Source of the DNA: Candidatus Woesearchaeota archaeon
GTDB lineage: Archaea > Nanobdellota > Nanobdellia > Woesearchaeales > GW2011-AR4
Reading direction: 5' to 3'
NCBI GenBank assembly: GCA_018303685.1
Contig: JAGVXS010000063.1
Location: 1-53,477, forward strand
DNA length: 53,477 bases
This document shows, piece by piece, positions 25,722 through 34,305 of the stretch. Positions within the stretch are counted from its first letter, which is position 1. The number at the start of each line of letters is the position of its first letter. The notes beneath the pieces are model-generated. The model ran no database searches and was not told the origin of the DNA. It saw nothing but the letters and a program-made list of their open reading frames with translations. The translations under genes and the position numbers were made by a program.

Positions 25722-27266
25722 TTATGCTGCGCTGATGAAATTCTTCAGCTTTATCTTGCTGTCCATGCTCAGGCTGTTATAGATTCTGAGCTTGATGTGC
25801 TCCGGCAAAGTGTAAAGATAAGTCAAAAACAGGGGAAAATTCCTGTATTTTTCAAAGAATTTTATAGCTGAGTCTTTCAGAAGGAGTTTTACCAGGAACT
25901 TGGGAATTTTGCCGCTCTTCCATCCCTTATGGGTGCCTGAAATCCAGAAAATCAGGTTATTGAGGTATATGTTGGTTGCTTTCTTTACATGATAATTCAC
26001 GTTGAAATAGTCTGCAGTGTAGCCGGCATCCTCCTCCTGCTTGATAACACCATCTTCCTTTGCCTTGTTGTACAGCGCAATTCCGGGGAAAAAAACAAGA
26101 TTGTAGGAGTCAAGCCTGAAAGGCTCGGGCAGGCTCATTGCCAAATCTATTGTCTGGAGCAAGTCATCCTTCTCCTCGTAAGGGTTTGAGTATATAAGCT
26201 CGTATCTTGGCATCAGCTTGCCCCTGAATTTATTGACAACCTGCGCTGCTTTCATGATGTCTTCCCTGAATATCGGCCTGTTATAGTACTCAAGGGTTCT
26301 TCTGCTGCCGGACTGCACGCCTATAAGGATTTCCTTCAAGCCAGCATCAACAAGCAGCCCAAGCTTGTCCTCAACAACATGCTTGGCAATCCCATAGCAC
26401 CTGAAAGGAAGATTGATGTGCTTTTTGTACAATTCATTGAAAAGCGCCAGGTCCTCCCTGGTTCTCATTACAAGGCAGTCGTCAGTGAACCAGATTTTAT
26501 TCATTGAAGGTAGGTTCTTCTTTATCTCGAGAAGCTCCTTTATGACATAAGGTATGCTTTTTTTCCTGACTATCCTGAACTTGCCCGAGTACAGCTCGTT
26601 GAACGTGTGGTTGCTGCAAAAAGAGCATGTGTAAGGGCAGCCGCGCTGCGTGTAGACAAGAACAAGGTTTTCCTTGTATTTCTCGAAAAAATAATCTTCC
26701 TTCATCTTAACCAGCTTGCCCTCAACAAGTATGTGCTCATCGTCAAGGTTGTAGTCCGGAATGGGCAGCGAATCCAAGTCATTATTCAGCGGCCTCAGCT
26801 CATTTTTTATAACATCCCCGTCTTTCCTCAGCCACAGGTTCTTAATATCGGAAACGTCCTCATTTTTTTCAATCCTCTGGATGAATTCAAGCACAGCAAG
26901 CTCGCTTTCCCCCCTAAAAACATTATCGACTGACTCGATGCACTTGTCGGGATTCATTGTGGGGTAGGCGCCTCCCCAAAGCAGTATCTTGTCTTTCAGA
27001 ACATTGAACAGCTGCTTTGCCCTTTCGGCAGTAAGCGCCATTGAGGTAATACCTACAATATCAGAGTCTTTTGTCAGCTCCTTAACCTGCTCAATGACCC
27101 TTTTAGGGTATACTGCAGAAGAAAGTATGTTGCCATCTGTTATTTCATTGCTTGTTGTAAGAAAAATCATCTTGACTTTATGCCCGTGGCTTTTCAGGAG
27201 AGAAGATATTGACCTTAAGCCATGATGAGCTACATCATTGTCAACGCTTATGAGTGTGATGTCCAT
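25722..27266 (-). CDS. B12-binding domain radical SAM protein
   Basis: 514 residues. Residues 1-150 form a cobalamin-binding Rossmann-like domain (DITLISVDN, KILLWGGAYPTMNPDKC); the base-on D-x-H-x-x-G motif is absent. The radical SAM core has C210-x3-C214-x2-C217 in QRGCPYTCSFCSN, followed by IWFTDDCLV, LIGVQSGSRRTLEYYNR and a Pro-rich PEPFRLDSYNLVFFPG. Such enzymes catalyse difficult methylations or rearrangements on lipids, sugars or peptides. It is the first of three in a row but the least similar to the other two, and its C-terminus lacks their shared tail. Substrate unknown. Confidence 0.85.
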   Translation of the reverse strand: MDITLISVDNDVAHHGLRSISSLLKSHGHKVKMIFLTTSNEITDGNILSSAVYPKRVIEQVKELTKDSDIVGITSMALTAERAKQLFNVLKDKILLWGGAYPTMNPDKCIESVDNVFRGESELAVLEFIQRIEKNEDVSDIKNLWLRKDGDVIKNELRPLNNDLDSLPIPDYNLDDEHILVEGKLVKMKEDYFFEKYKENLVLVYTQRGCPYTCSFCSNHTFNELYSGKFRIVRKKSIPYVIKELLEIKKNLPSMNKIWFTDDCLVMRTREDLALFNELYKKHINLPFRCYGIAKHVVEDKLGLLVDAGLKEILIGVQSGSRRTLEYYNRPIFREDIMKAAQVVNKFRGKLMPRYELIYSNPYEEKDDLLQTIDLAMSLPEPFRLDSYNLVFFPGIALYNKAKEDGVIKQEEDAGYTADYFNVNYHVKKATNIYLNNLIFWISGTHKGWKSGKIPKFLVKLLLKDSAIKFFEKYRNFPLFLTYLYTLPEHIKLRIYNSLSMDSKIKLKNFISAA

Positions 27267-27364
27267 CTATTCAGCCTCTTTAAATGCCAGATATGATATT
27301 AATTGGATATTCTTTATAAAATTTTCCTTTGAATGGCTGTCTATACAATAACAACCCCAATTAC

Positions 27365-28789
27365 CTAAAAAATGCCAAGCCTGTCAACTATCTTTTCGCC
27401 ATAATATCTTATAAAGTTGTAGCGCGACAATTTCCATGCAAGATACCCAAGCGGCTTGCCCAGCATGTTCTGGAGCGTCCATTTCTCGGCTTCACTTGTG
27501 CATATCCTGTAAGCTTTTATCCTTTCTTCTTTCGGGAAGTCATCTGTTTCGTAGACTATTCCCATTTCCTCTGCTTCTGTCTTAAGTGTTCCAAGCGTTT
27601 GTGATGCTTTTGTATGGGATGTTTCTATGTCCATGACAGGCTTGGCATTCTTCTTGGCCCACTCGTACAGCTCTGTCTGGGGCATTGGAACTGCATGGCT
27701 GTACCTTGGCATGTCAATTCCTGTCCTTTTGAAAAACTCTATGCTGTCCAGCTCTTTTTTGAATGTCGAGCCTGGCAATCCTATTATAAAGAATCCCTTG
27801 ACTTTTATCCCGGCTTCCTTGCAGATTTTTATTGCATTTTCTATTGTTGATATGCGAGACGGCTTCTTTATATTTGCCAATACATCGTCATGGACAGACT
27901 CTACGCCTATTGACACCATTGTGCATCCTGACTCGCTCATCTTAACCATCATATCCTTGTTGACAGAGTTGGCTGTCAGCCCCTGCCCGACAACCCACCT
28001 GATTTTCAGCTTTCTTTTTATTATATCATCACAAATCCCTATAACCCTGTCTTTGAACAGCCCTATATTGTCATCCATAACCTGAAAATCGTCAATGCCG
28101 AATCTTTTGTTGACATACTCAATCTCATCAACGACATTCTTTGGGGACCTATACCTGTATTTAACGAAAATTGAGGGTATAGTGCAAAAGATGCATTTGT
28201 GTGGGCAGCCCCTTGCTGTCATAATTGGTAGCTGTATTCTTTTTGGGTTTTTGTTATAGTCCTTAAGGTTGAAGAGGTGCCATGCAGGGAAAGGTATGTC
28301 ATCAAGATTTTCAGGCAATTCCCTTGGATTTATGGTTATTTTCCCTTCTTCCTTGTAGCCCAGACCGGGGATGCTTTTCCAATCCTCGTTTTTTTCATAT
28401 TTTTCAAGGAATTTCGGAAGAACAAAGTCGCCTTCGCCAACCACAACAAAATCAACATCAGATTTTGGCAGTATGGATTCAGACAATGTCGTGACTTCGG
28501 GGCCGCCGGCAATTACTATGGTTTTTGGATTTTGCGATTTCACCTTTTTCATGATATCGAATGCGTGCTCCAAAGTCAGCGAAGCCAGGCTGATGCACAG
28601 CACATCAGGATTAAACTCCTTCAATACAGAGTTAAACCTCTTTTCAACTTTTCTGACTCTTAAGTCCAGAATAGCCACCTTATGCCCTGCTTTCTCAAGA
28701 GCAGCAGCCAGATAAGCCTGTGCAAGCAAAGGCCTTTTTGGAGCATAATTCTCCATTGAGTCTTTTGGCTGTATAAGTAAGACTTTCAT
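27365..28789 (-). CDS. B12-binding domain radical SAM protein, paralogue A
   Basis: 474 residues. The N-terminal cobalamin-type domain reads MKVLLIQPKDS, LAAALEKAGHKVAILDLR and TIVIAGGPEVT. The 4Fe-4S cluster Cys are C195, C199 and C202 (RGCPHKCIFCTIP). SIGVESVHDDVLANIKKP and KGFFIIGLPGSTFKKELDSIEF are standard downstream motifs. The C-terminus (DDFPKEERIKAYRI...) matches that of the divergent gene at 28923, so the two are paralogues. A minus-strand TATA-like CTTTTATACC (28811-28820) is 27 bases from its ATG and mirrors the other gene's promoter. Possible glycan or lipid modification, substrate unknown. Confidence 0.85.
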   Translation of the reverse strand: MKVLLIQPKDSMENYAPKRPLLAQAYLAAALEKAGHKVAILDLRVRKVEKRFNSVLKEFNPDVLCISLASLTLEHAFDIMKKVKSQNPKTIVIAGGPEVTTLSESILPKSDVDFVVVGEGDFVLPKFLEKYEKNEDWKSIPGLGYKEEGKITINPRELPENLDDIPFPAWHLFNLKDYNKNPKRIQLPIMTARGCPHKCIFCTIPSIFVKYRYRSPKNVVDEIEYVNKRFGIDDFQVMDDNIGLFKDRVIGICDDIIKRKLKIRWVVGQGLTANSVNKDMMVKMSESGCTMVSIGVESVHDDVLANIKKPSRISTIENAIKICKEAGIKVKGFFIIGLPGSTFKKELDSIEFFKRTGIDMPRYSHAVPMPQTELYEWAKKNAKPVMDIETSHTKASQTLGTLKTEAEEMGIVYETDDFPKEERIKAYRICTSEAEKWTLQNMLGKPLGYLAWKLSRYNFIRYYGEKIVDRLGIF

Positions 28790-28810
28790 AAAGGCTTAGT
28801 CATACTGCAT

Positions 28811-28889
28811 GGTATAAAAGTTTTTCTGTTATTTTGGCATATGAGATACGGACAATATGTGCTGTCCTAATTACAGAAAAGTTTATATA
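28811..28889. promoter_or_regulatory. Mirrored divergent promoters of two radical SAM paralogues
   Basis: Read toward each gene, both sides carry nearly the same string: AATAACAGAAAAAC-TTTTATACC for the minus gene and AATTACAGAAAAG-TTTATATAA for the plus gene. Between them lies a short inverted repeat, GGACA (28850-28854) and TGTCC (28863-28867). The symmetry suggests that promoters were duplicated with the genes and respond to one regulator. Confidence 0.5.
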
Positions 28890-28922
28890 AAGAAATGCAA
28901 TATTAACAATTGTGAAGATTTC

Positions 28923-30326
28923 ATGAAAGTATTGCTGGTATTGCCTCCAAATATCGGTAGATACATAGTAGCCACTATTCCGCATGCAGGAATAGCCTAT
29001 CTTGCGGCTTTTCTGGAAAGGGATGGGCATAAGGCTGAAGTGCATGACATGAGGATTGATGCTGACGACAAGCACCTTGCAAGCAAAATCGAGAGCTTCA
29101 AGCCTGAGCTTATAGGGGTTTCTTCAGCGAGCATAGGCTATAAGATGGCTTACGAAATAATCAACTCCATTAAAAGAAGGCATCCGGACATACCTGTGGC
29201 AATGGGCGGCTCTTACGCATCCACAGTGCATACAAAAGTTCTCGAGGATACGAAGGCTGATTATACTGTGTACGGCGAAGGGGAAATGACTTTTCTGGAC
29301 CTGGCTAATGGCACGGAGCCAAGCAAAATAAAAGGGCTTATATGGCGCAATAATGACGAGATTGTAATGAATCCCCCATATCCTCCGGTAAAGGACCTGG
29401 ACAGCATGCCTTTTCCAAAATTCGAGAAATTCCAGCTTGACAAGATGCTTGAGAAAAGGATCCCCATAGTAAGCTCGAGAGGGTGTCCAAACAGATGCAC
29501 TTTTTGCTCAATCCAGCTTGTTATGGGCTATCCGTTCAGGTCAAGGAGTCCTGAGAATGTGCTGGAAGAGATAAAATACTGGCATAACAGAGGCTATGAC
29601 ACTTTTGAGTTCAGCGATGACAACTTCACATTCAATATGCCAAGAGCTGAAAAGATATGTGACTTGATAATTGAAAGCGGGATGAAGCTAAAGCTGATTT
29701 TTGGCAACGGGTTAAGGGCTGACAGGGTCAATGAAAACCTGCTTCGAAAATTAAAGGCTGCAGGCTGCATCTGGATAGGATATGGGCTGGAGACATCAGA
29801 CCTGCACAGCCTTGAACTGCTGAAAAAGGACCTTGATTTAAACCAGCTGAAATGGGCTGTGCAGGAGACAAAAAAGCTTGGCATAAGCGTGCAGGTTCAT
29901 TTCATAATCGGGACTCCTGGCTCTACATTTGACACTTTTATGAGGGACATAAAATTCGCCGACAGCCTTAACCTTCATCAGGTAAGATTCTTTAACATGG
30001 TGCCTTATCCCGGGACTGAGATGTATGAATGGGTAAAGCAGAACGGAAGATTTTTGCACAAGCCGGATGACTACCTTAACAATCTTGATTACTGGGGAGA
30101 AGAGCCTGTTTTTGAAACTGAAGACTTTACACGGGATGAAAGGATAAAGGCATTCCGCATTGGGCAGGACAAGGTTATGGAGCTACATTTGAGAAGGCAT
30201 TTTGGCAAAAATATTGGCAAGCTGGGCTACAAACTCTATAAAAACAGGCTTGTAAGAAAGTACGGCATGAATGCCGCAACAAAGGCATGGATTATGCTTA
30301 AAAGATTAAGGATAAAGCAGCAATGA
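28923..30326 (+). CDS. B12-binding domain radical SAM protein, paralogue B
   Basis: About 467 residues from ATG 28923 (MKVLLVLPPN). The ORF-track start lies upstream of the TATA element TTTATATAAAG (28878-28888) and cannot be used. Domains are as in paralogue A: a cobalamin-type N-terminus (AGIAYLAAFLERDGHKAEVHDMRID, PVAMGGSYAS), then the cluster Cys C188, C192, C195 (RGCPNRCTFCSI), WIGYGLETSD and VHFIIGTPGSTFDTF. The tail TEDFTRDERIKAFRIGQDK is shared with paralogue A. It converges on the UDP-xylose operon with no intergenic space. Confidence 0.85.
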   Translation: MKVLLVLPPNIGRYIVATIPHAGIAYLAAFLERDGHKAEVHDMRIDADDKHLASKIESFKPELIGVSSASIGYKMAYEIINSIKRRHPDIPVAMGGSYASTVHTKVLEDTKADYTVYGEGEMTFLDLANGTEPSKIKGLIWRNNDEIVMNPPYPPVKDLDSMPFPKFEKFQLDKMLEKRIPIVSSRGCPNRCTFCSIQLVMGYPFRSRSPENVLEEIKYWHNRGYDTFEFSDDNFTFNMPRAEKICDLIIESGMKLKLIFGNGLRADRVNENLLRKLKAAGCIWIGYGLETSDLHSLELLKKDLDLNQLKWAVQETKKLGISVQVHFIIGTPGSTFDTFMRDIKFADSLNLHQVRFFNMVPYPGTEMYEWVKQNGRFLHKPDDYLNNLDYWGEEPVFETEDFTRDERIKAFRIGQDKVMELHLRRHFGKNIGKLGYKLYKNRLVRKYGMNAATKAWIMLKRLRIKQQ

Positions 30327-31262
30327 TCAATCTGGGTGTTTTTTAAAGAATTCTATTGTTTCAGCCAAGCCTCCCTTTAGCCCGATTTTGGGCTGCCATT
30401 TAAGCTCTTTTTTTGCTTTTGTTATATCGGGGCACCTTACATGGGGGTCGTCTTTAGGCAGCGGCTTGAAGACAATTTTGCTGTTGCTTTTTGTCAATGC
30501 CTTTATCAGTTCAGCGAACTCAAGTATTGTATGCTCTTCGGGATTGCCGAGATTGACAGGCTCGTTTAAGCCTGAAATCATCAGCCTGTATATGCCGTCT
30601 ATCAAATCAGTTACGTAGCAAAAGCTTCTTGTCTGGGCGCCATCTCCATAGACAGTTATTGGCTTGCCGTTCAGCGCCTGTGTTATAAAATTAGGGACAA
30701 CTCTTCCGTCATCTTTCCTCATTCTTGGACCGTAGGTGTTGAATATCCTCACTATCTTTGTGTCAAGGAAATGTATACGATGGTAAGCCATTGTCAAAGC
30801 CTCAGAGAATCTCTTTGCTTCGTCATAGCAACCTCTTACTCCGATAGGATTTACGTTTCCCCAGTAGCTCTCAGGCTGTGGGTTTACAAGAGGATCGCCA
30901 TAAACTTCTGAGGTGGATGCAAGTACATATTTTGCCTTTTTTGCCAATGCCAAGCCAAGAGTGTTATGGGTGCCGAGGCTGCCCACCTTTAGGGTTTGTA
31001 TTGGTATTTTCTGGTAATCAACCGGGCTTGCAGGGCTGGCAAAATGAAGCGCATAATCCACTTCCCCGTTAACTGCTATGTGCTTGCTTACATCATGGTG
31101 AATGTACGTAAAATTGTTGTTGCCCCTCATGTACTCTATGTTTTTCAAGCCTCCTGTAACAAGATTGTCCATGGCTATGACTTTGTACCCTCTGCCCAAA
31201 AGAAGTTCGCACAAGTGGCTTCCGATAAAGCCTGCGCCGCCTGTAATTAATGCCGTTTTCAT
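30327..31262 (-). CDS. UDP-glucuronate decarboxylase (UDP-xylose synthase), extended SDR
   Basis: 311 residues of an extended short-chain dehydrogenase. NAD motif: [14 protein letters not shown]. Catalytic residues: [11 protein letters not shown] (Thr/Ser-x-Glu) and [12 protein letters not shown] (Tyr-x3-Lys). The strings [42 protein letters not shown] and [11 protein letters not shown] are characteristic of UDP-xylose synthases rather than dTDP-glucose dehydratases. It decarboxylates UDP-glucuronate to UDP-xylose. It is last in an operon with UDP-glucose dehydrogenase and a sugar nucleotidyltransferase, giving a complete route from glucose-1-phosphate. No transmembrane segment, so cytoplasmic. 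Confidence 0.88.
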   Translation of the reverse strand: MKTALITGGAGFIGSHLCELLLGRGYKVIAMDNLVTGGLKNIEYMRGNNNFTYIHHDVSKHIAVNGEVDYALHFASPASPVDYQKIPIQTLKVGSLGTHNTLGLALAKKAKYVLASTSEVYGDPLVNPQPESYWGNVNPIGVRGCYDEAKRFSEALTMAYHRIHFLDTKIVRIFNTYGPRMRKDDGRVVPNFITQALNGKPITVYGDGAQTRSFCYVTDLIDGIYRLMISGLNEPVNLGNPEEHTILEFAELIKALTKSNSKIVFKPLPKDDPHVRCPDITKAKKELKWQPKIGLKGGLAETIEFFKKHPD

Positions 31263-31268
31263 TTCAGT

Positions 31269-32000
31269 TTATGCCTTGTAATGCTTGTCTGCTTTCTTCA
31301 GCTGCTCAATGCTTCCTATGTCGTACCATTTCTTGTCAGTCACATACGAGTGCACAGTGTCCCTCTTGTGCAGCCACTCAATAAAGCTGCCAGTCTTGTC
31401 AGGATTGTTGCCCTGTGCAATGTATTTGCTTATTAACTGTATTGTTTTTTTCGGGAAAAGATATATTCCAGTGGATGCAAGCGTGGATTTCGGGGAGAGC
31501 GGCTTTTCCTCAAAATTCACAACAACGCTGCCGTCAATTTCGACAATGCCGTAATGCCTTGCCAGCTCAAAGTCCTTAACGTCGTGAAGCACTATGACAT
31601 TCGACTTTCTCTTCTTAAAAAAATTGAAAACATCAGCCAGCGACAGCTCAAAAAGGTTGTCGCCTGCTACAACTATAATGTCGTCTTTAATATCCTTTGA
31701 ATTTATTGTGTAATATACGTCTCCCAAGGCTCCCAGCCTGTCTTCGTTGCTCTTGGTTCCGTCATTTACAATTTCAATGGGCTTTTCAGAGCCGAAGTCC
31801 TGAAGCCATTTTTTAAAATGCTGCTCGAACTTGCTGTTTGTAACTATGTAGATTTTGCCGATGGACGCAATCTGCTCCAGTTTCTTTATTATGTGCGCTA
31901 TTATTGGCTTGCCTGCCACGCTCAACAGCGGCTTCGGCATGTTTTCCGTCAATGGGTACAGCCTTGTCGCATAGCCTGCAGCCAGTATTATCGCATCCAT
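31269..32000 (-). CDS. Glucose-1-phosphate nucleotidyltransferase (probable UTP type)
   Basis: 243 residues of GT-A-like nucleotidyltransferase fold: MDAIILAAGYATRLYPLTENMPKPLL is the nucleotide and phosphate loop with catalytic Arg and Lys, VAGDNLFELSLAD is the metal Asp region, and NFEEKPLSP and ASTGIYLFPK are substrate-site motifs. It resembles the short RmlA/GlmU-N-type pyrophosphorylases. Lying directly between UDP-glucose dehydrogenase (no gap) and UDP-xylose synthase (6-base gap), it most likely makes UDP-glucose; dTTP specificity cannot be excluded from sequence. Confidence 0.75.
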   Translation of the reverse strand: MDAIILAAGYATRLYPLTENMPKPLLSVAGKPIIAHIIKKLEQIASIGKIYIVTNSKFEQHFKKWLQDFGSEKPIEIVNDGTKSNEDRLGALGDVYYTINSKDIKDDIIVVAGDNLFELSLADVFNFFKKRKSNVIVLHDVKDFELARHYGIVEIDGSVVVNFEEKPLSPKSTLASTGIYLFPKKTIQLISKYIAQGNNPDKTGSFIEWLHKRDTVHSYVTDKKWYDIGSIEQLKKADKHYKA

Positions 32001-33302
32001 TTACAGCACTTCCTTTCTTCCTATGCTTATGTAGACAAATCCTTCCTTTCTCATCTCTTCAGGATTGTAAATGTTTCTTCCGTCTATAATCAAAGGATGC
32101 TTCATTAGCGGCTTTATTCTCTTCAAGTCAATCTCCTTAAACTCTTTCCATTCCGTAAGGATTACCAATGCGTCAGAGCCTGCTGCAGTCTCATATGGGC
32201 TGTTAAAGTATGCTATGTCATTGAAAATCTGCCCTGCCTTCTGCATTGCCTCCGGGTCGTAAGCCTTTATTTTTGCGCCTTCTTTTTGCAGCTGGAATAT
32301 GATGTCTATTGAAGGCGCCAGCCTCATATCGTCTGTATTTGGCTTGAAAGCAAGCCCCAGAACGCCGATTGTCTTGCCCTTGACAACCCACAACGCCTTT
32401 TCTATCTTTTTCATGAAATTAGCCCTTTGGGCATTGTTGATTTCCTGGACTGCCTTAAGCAGCCTGAAATCATATCCAAACTTTTCAGCTATCCTGACAA
32501 ATGCATCAACATCTTTCGGAAAGCACGAGCCGCCGTAGCCTATGCCTGCATTCAGAAAAGACCTGCCTATCCTCTTGTCGAAGCCCATCCCTTCAGAAAC
32601 CTTCTCAATGTCAGCGCCTGCCAGCTCGCAGATGTTTGCTATAGCATTGATGAATGATATCTTTGTAGCTAAAAATGAGTTCGAGGCGTGCTTTATAATC
32701 TCGGCGCTTTTTATGTCCGTAAAAATAATAGGGGCGTTTAAAGGGGAATACAGCTCTTTCATCACATTTCTCGACCTTTCATTTTCGCATCCTATGACTA
32801 TCCTGTCAGGGTGCATGAAATCATTAACAGCGTTGCCTTCCCTCAGGAACTCCGGGTTGCTGACGACATCAAAATCCGCCTTGTGCACATTATACGCCCT
32901 TATGGTCCTTGCAACCTTTTCCCCGGTTTCGACAGGGACTGTGCTCTTCTCAACGATAACCTTGTATGAGTCCATTGCCTCTGCTATTGCCCTTGCAACG
33001 TTCTCCACATAGCTCAGGTCAGCCTCGCCGTTTTCCTTGGGAGGGGTGCCGACGCATATAAAAACCACACTGCATTCTTTGATGGACTTTTTCAAGTTGG
33101 ATGTGAATTCCAGCCTGCCGGCTTTTTTGTTCTTTGCGACAAGCCCGTCCAAGCCGGGCTCGTATATCGGTATTATTCCTTTATTCAGGCTTTTTATCTT
33201 TTCCCCGTCTATGTCGACGCAAACAACCTCGTTGCCCAAGTCGGCAAGGCAGGTGCCTGTAACCAAGCCTACATAGCCCGTCCCCACGATTGCAATTTTC
33301 AT
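32001..33302 (-). CDS. ugd: UDP-glucose/UDP-sugar 6-dehydrogenase
   Basis: About 433 residues from ATG 33302; the ORF-track start is a TTG four codons upstream, and the TATA element GATTTAAATATC (33324-33335) is 28 bases before the ATG. Motifs: IAIVGTGYVGLVTGTCLADLG (NAD), FICVGTPPKENGEADL, VVSNPEFLREGNAV, KHASNSFLATKISFINA and the catalytic GIGYGGSCFPKD Cys. It oxidises C6 of a UDP-hexose to the uronic acid in two NAD-dependent steps. Its operon partners point to UDP-glucose as substrate. It could also supply UDP-GlcNAcA to the WbpB-like pathway if specificity is loose. Confidence 0.9.
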   Translation of the reverse strand: MKIAIVGTGYVGLVTGTCLADLGNEVVCVDIDGEKIKSLNKGIIPIYEPGLDGLVAKNKKAGRLEFTSNLKKSIKECSVVFICVGTPPKENGEADLSYVENVARAIAEAMDSYKVIVEKSTVPVETGEKVARTIRAYNVHKADFDVVSNPEFLREGNAVNDFMHPDRIVIGCENERSRNVMKELYSPLNAPIIFTDIKSAEIIKHASNSFLATKISFINAIANICELAGADIEKVSEGMGFDKRIGRSFLNAGIGYGGSCFPKDVDAFVRIAEKFGYDFRLLKAVQEINNAQRANFMKKIEKALWVVKGKTIGVLGLAFKPNTDDMRLAPSIDIIFQLQKEGAKIKAYDPEAMQKAGQIFNDIAYFNSPYETAAGSDALVILTEWKEFKEIDLKRIKPLMKHPLIIDGRNIYNPEEMRKEGFVYISIGRKEVL

Positions 33303-33428
33303 AGGCTTTTGCAAAAGGAAGCAGATTTAAATATCTTACTATTATCCTACTTTATACTACTCCCTAAAAATGGTGAAATAAAATCGCAAACAACAAAATA
33401 TATAAACAAAACTTCGCTAGTTTTTATT

Positions 33429-34304
33429 ATGGAAACAAGGGACAAAATTCTTGAGATTGTAAAGGCAAGAGGGCCTGTGATTCCCGTGCAGATTTCAAAG
33501 GAGATAGGAAGCAATATACTGATGGCCTCTGCCCATCTGGCAGAGCTTACTGCAAGCGTCAAGCTTAAAATATCGCACATAAAGGTAGGCGGCTCCCCGC
33601 TTTACTATCTTTCAGGGCAGGAAGAAATGCTCCAGAAATTTACAGGCAACATGAACGACAAGGAAAAAAAGGCTTATGATTTGCTAAGCCAGAGCATGGT
33701 TTTGAGAGACTCTGAGCAGGAGCCTGTTGTAAGAGTTGCATTAAGGGAAATCAAGGATTTTGCAGTCCCGCTGAATGTAAACTACAATGACAACAGGGAG
33801 ATATTCTGGAAGTGGTACCTTATAAGCAATGAGGATGCAGAGCAGCTTATTAAACAAAAACTGAAAATTTCAGAAAAACCTTCTGAGAAAAAAATTGAGG
33901 AGGTCAAAGAACAGAAAATTGAGGAAAAACAAGCCCAAAAACAGCTGAAAGAAAAGGCAAAAGAGCCAAGAAGGTACAAGCCAAGGGAAAAAGAAGATAT
34001 TTTTTTGAGGGATTTGACGAGGTTCTTTGAGAGGAACAAGATAAATATTGTGAGCAGCGAGACTATAAAGAGAAATTCAGAGATAGAATTTATTGTGGAG
34101 ATCCCAAGCGTTGTCGGGAACCTGCAGTACTACTGCAAGGCAAAAAACAAGAAAAGGATAAATGACTCTGATTTGAGCAACGCTTATGTGAAAGGGCAGC
34201 TTAAGAGGCTGCCTGTCATTTTTCTGTCCCAGGGGGAATTAAGCGCAAAAGCCCAGGAGATGATTGGGAAAGAGCTGAGCAATTTAACTTTCAAGAAGAT
34301 ATAA
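33429..34304 (+). CDS. HTH protein with degenerate PD-(D/E)XK-like C-terminal domain, FEN1 partner
   Basis: About 291 residues from METRDKILEIVKARGPV. The ORF-track start 40 codons earlier lies upstream of the TATA element AAATATATAA (33396-33405), which is about 29 bases from ATG 33429. Residues 1-80 are a winged helix (VIPVQISKEIGSNILMASAHLAEL). A charged Lys/Glu linker covers about 160-200. The C-terminal ~90 residues (IEFIVEIPSVVGNLQYYCKAKNKKRIN, LSNAYVKGQLKRLPVIFLSQGELS) have the strand order and Lys-rich ending of restriction-endonuclease-like folds, but the E-x-K is replaced by Y-C-K. It ends one base before FEN1, so the two are co-transcribed; a DNA-repair accessory role is likely. 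Confidence 0.6.
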   Translation: METRDKILEIVKARGPVIPVQISKEIGSNILMASAHLAELTASVKLKISHIKVGGSPLYYLSGQEEMLQKFTGNMNDKEKKAYDLLSQSMVLRDSEQEPVVRVALREIKDFAVPLNVNYNDNREIFWKWYLISNEDAEQLIKQKLKISEKPSEKKIEEVKEQKIEEKQAQKQLKEKAKEPRRYKPREKEDIFLRDLTRFFERNKINIVSSETIKRNSEIEFIVEIPSVVGNLQYYCKAKNKKRINDSDLSNAYVKGQLKRLPVIFLSQGELSAKAQEMIGKELSNLTFKKI

Positions 34305-34305
34305 A

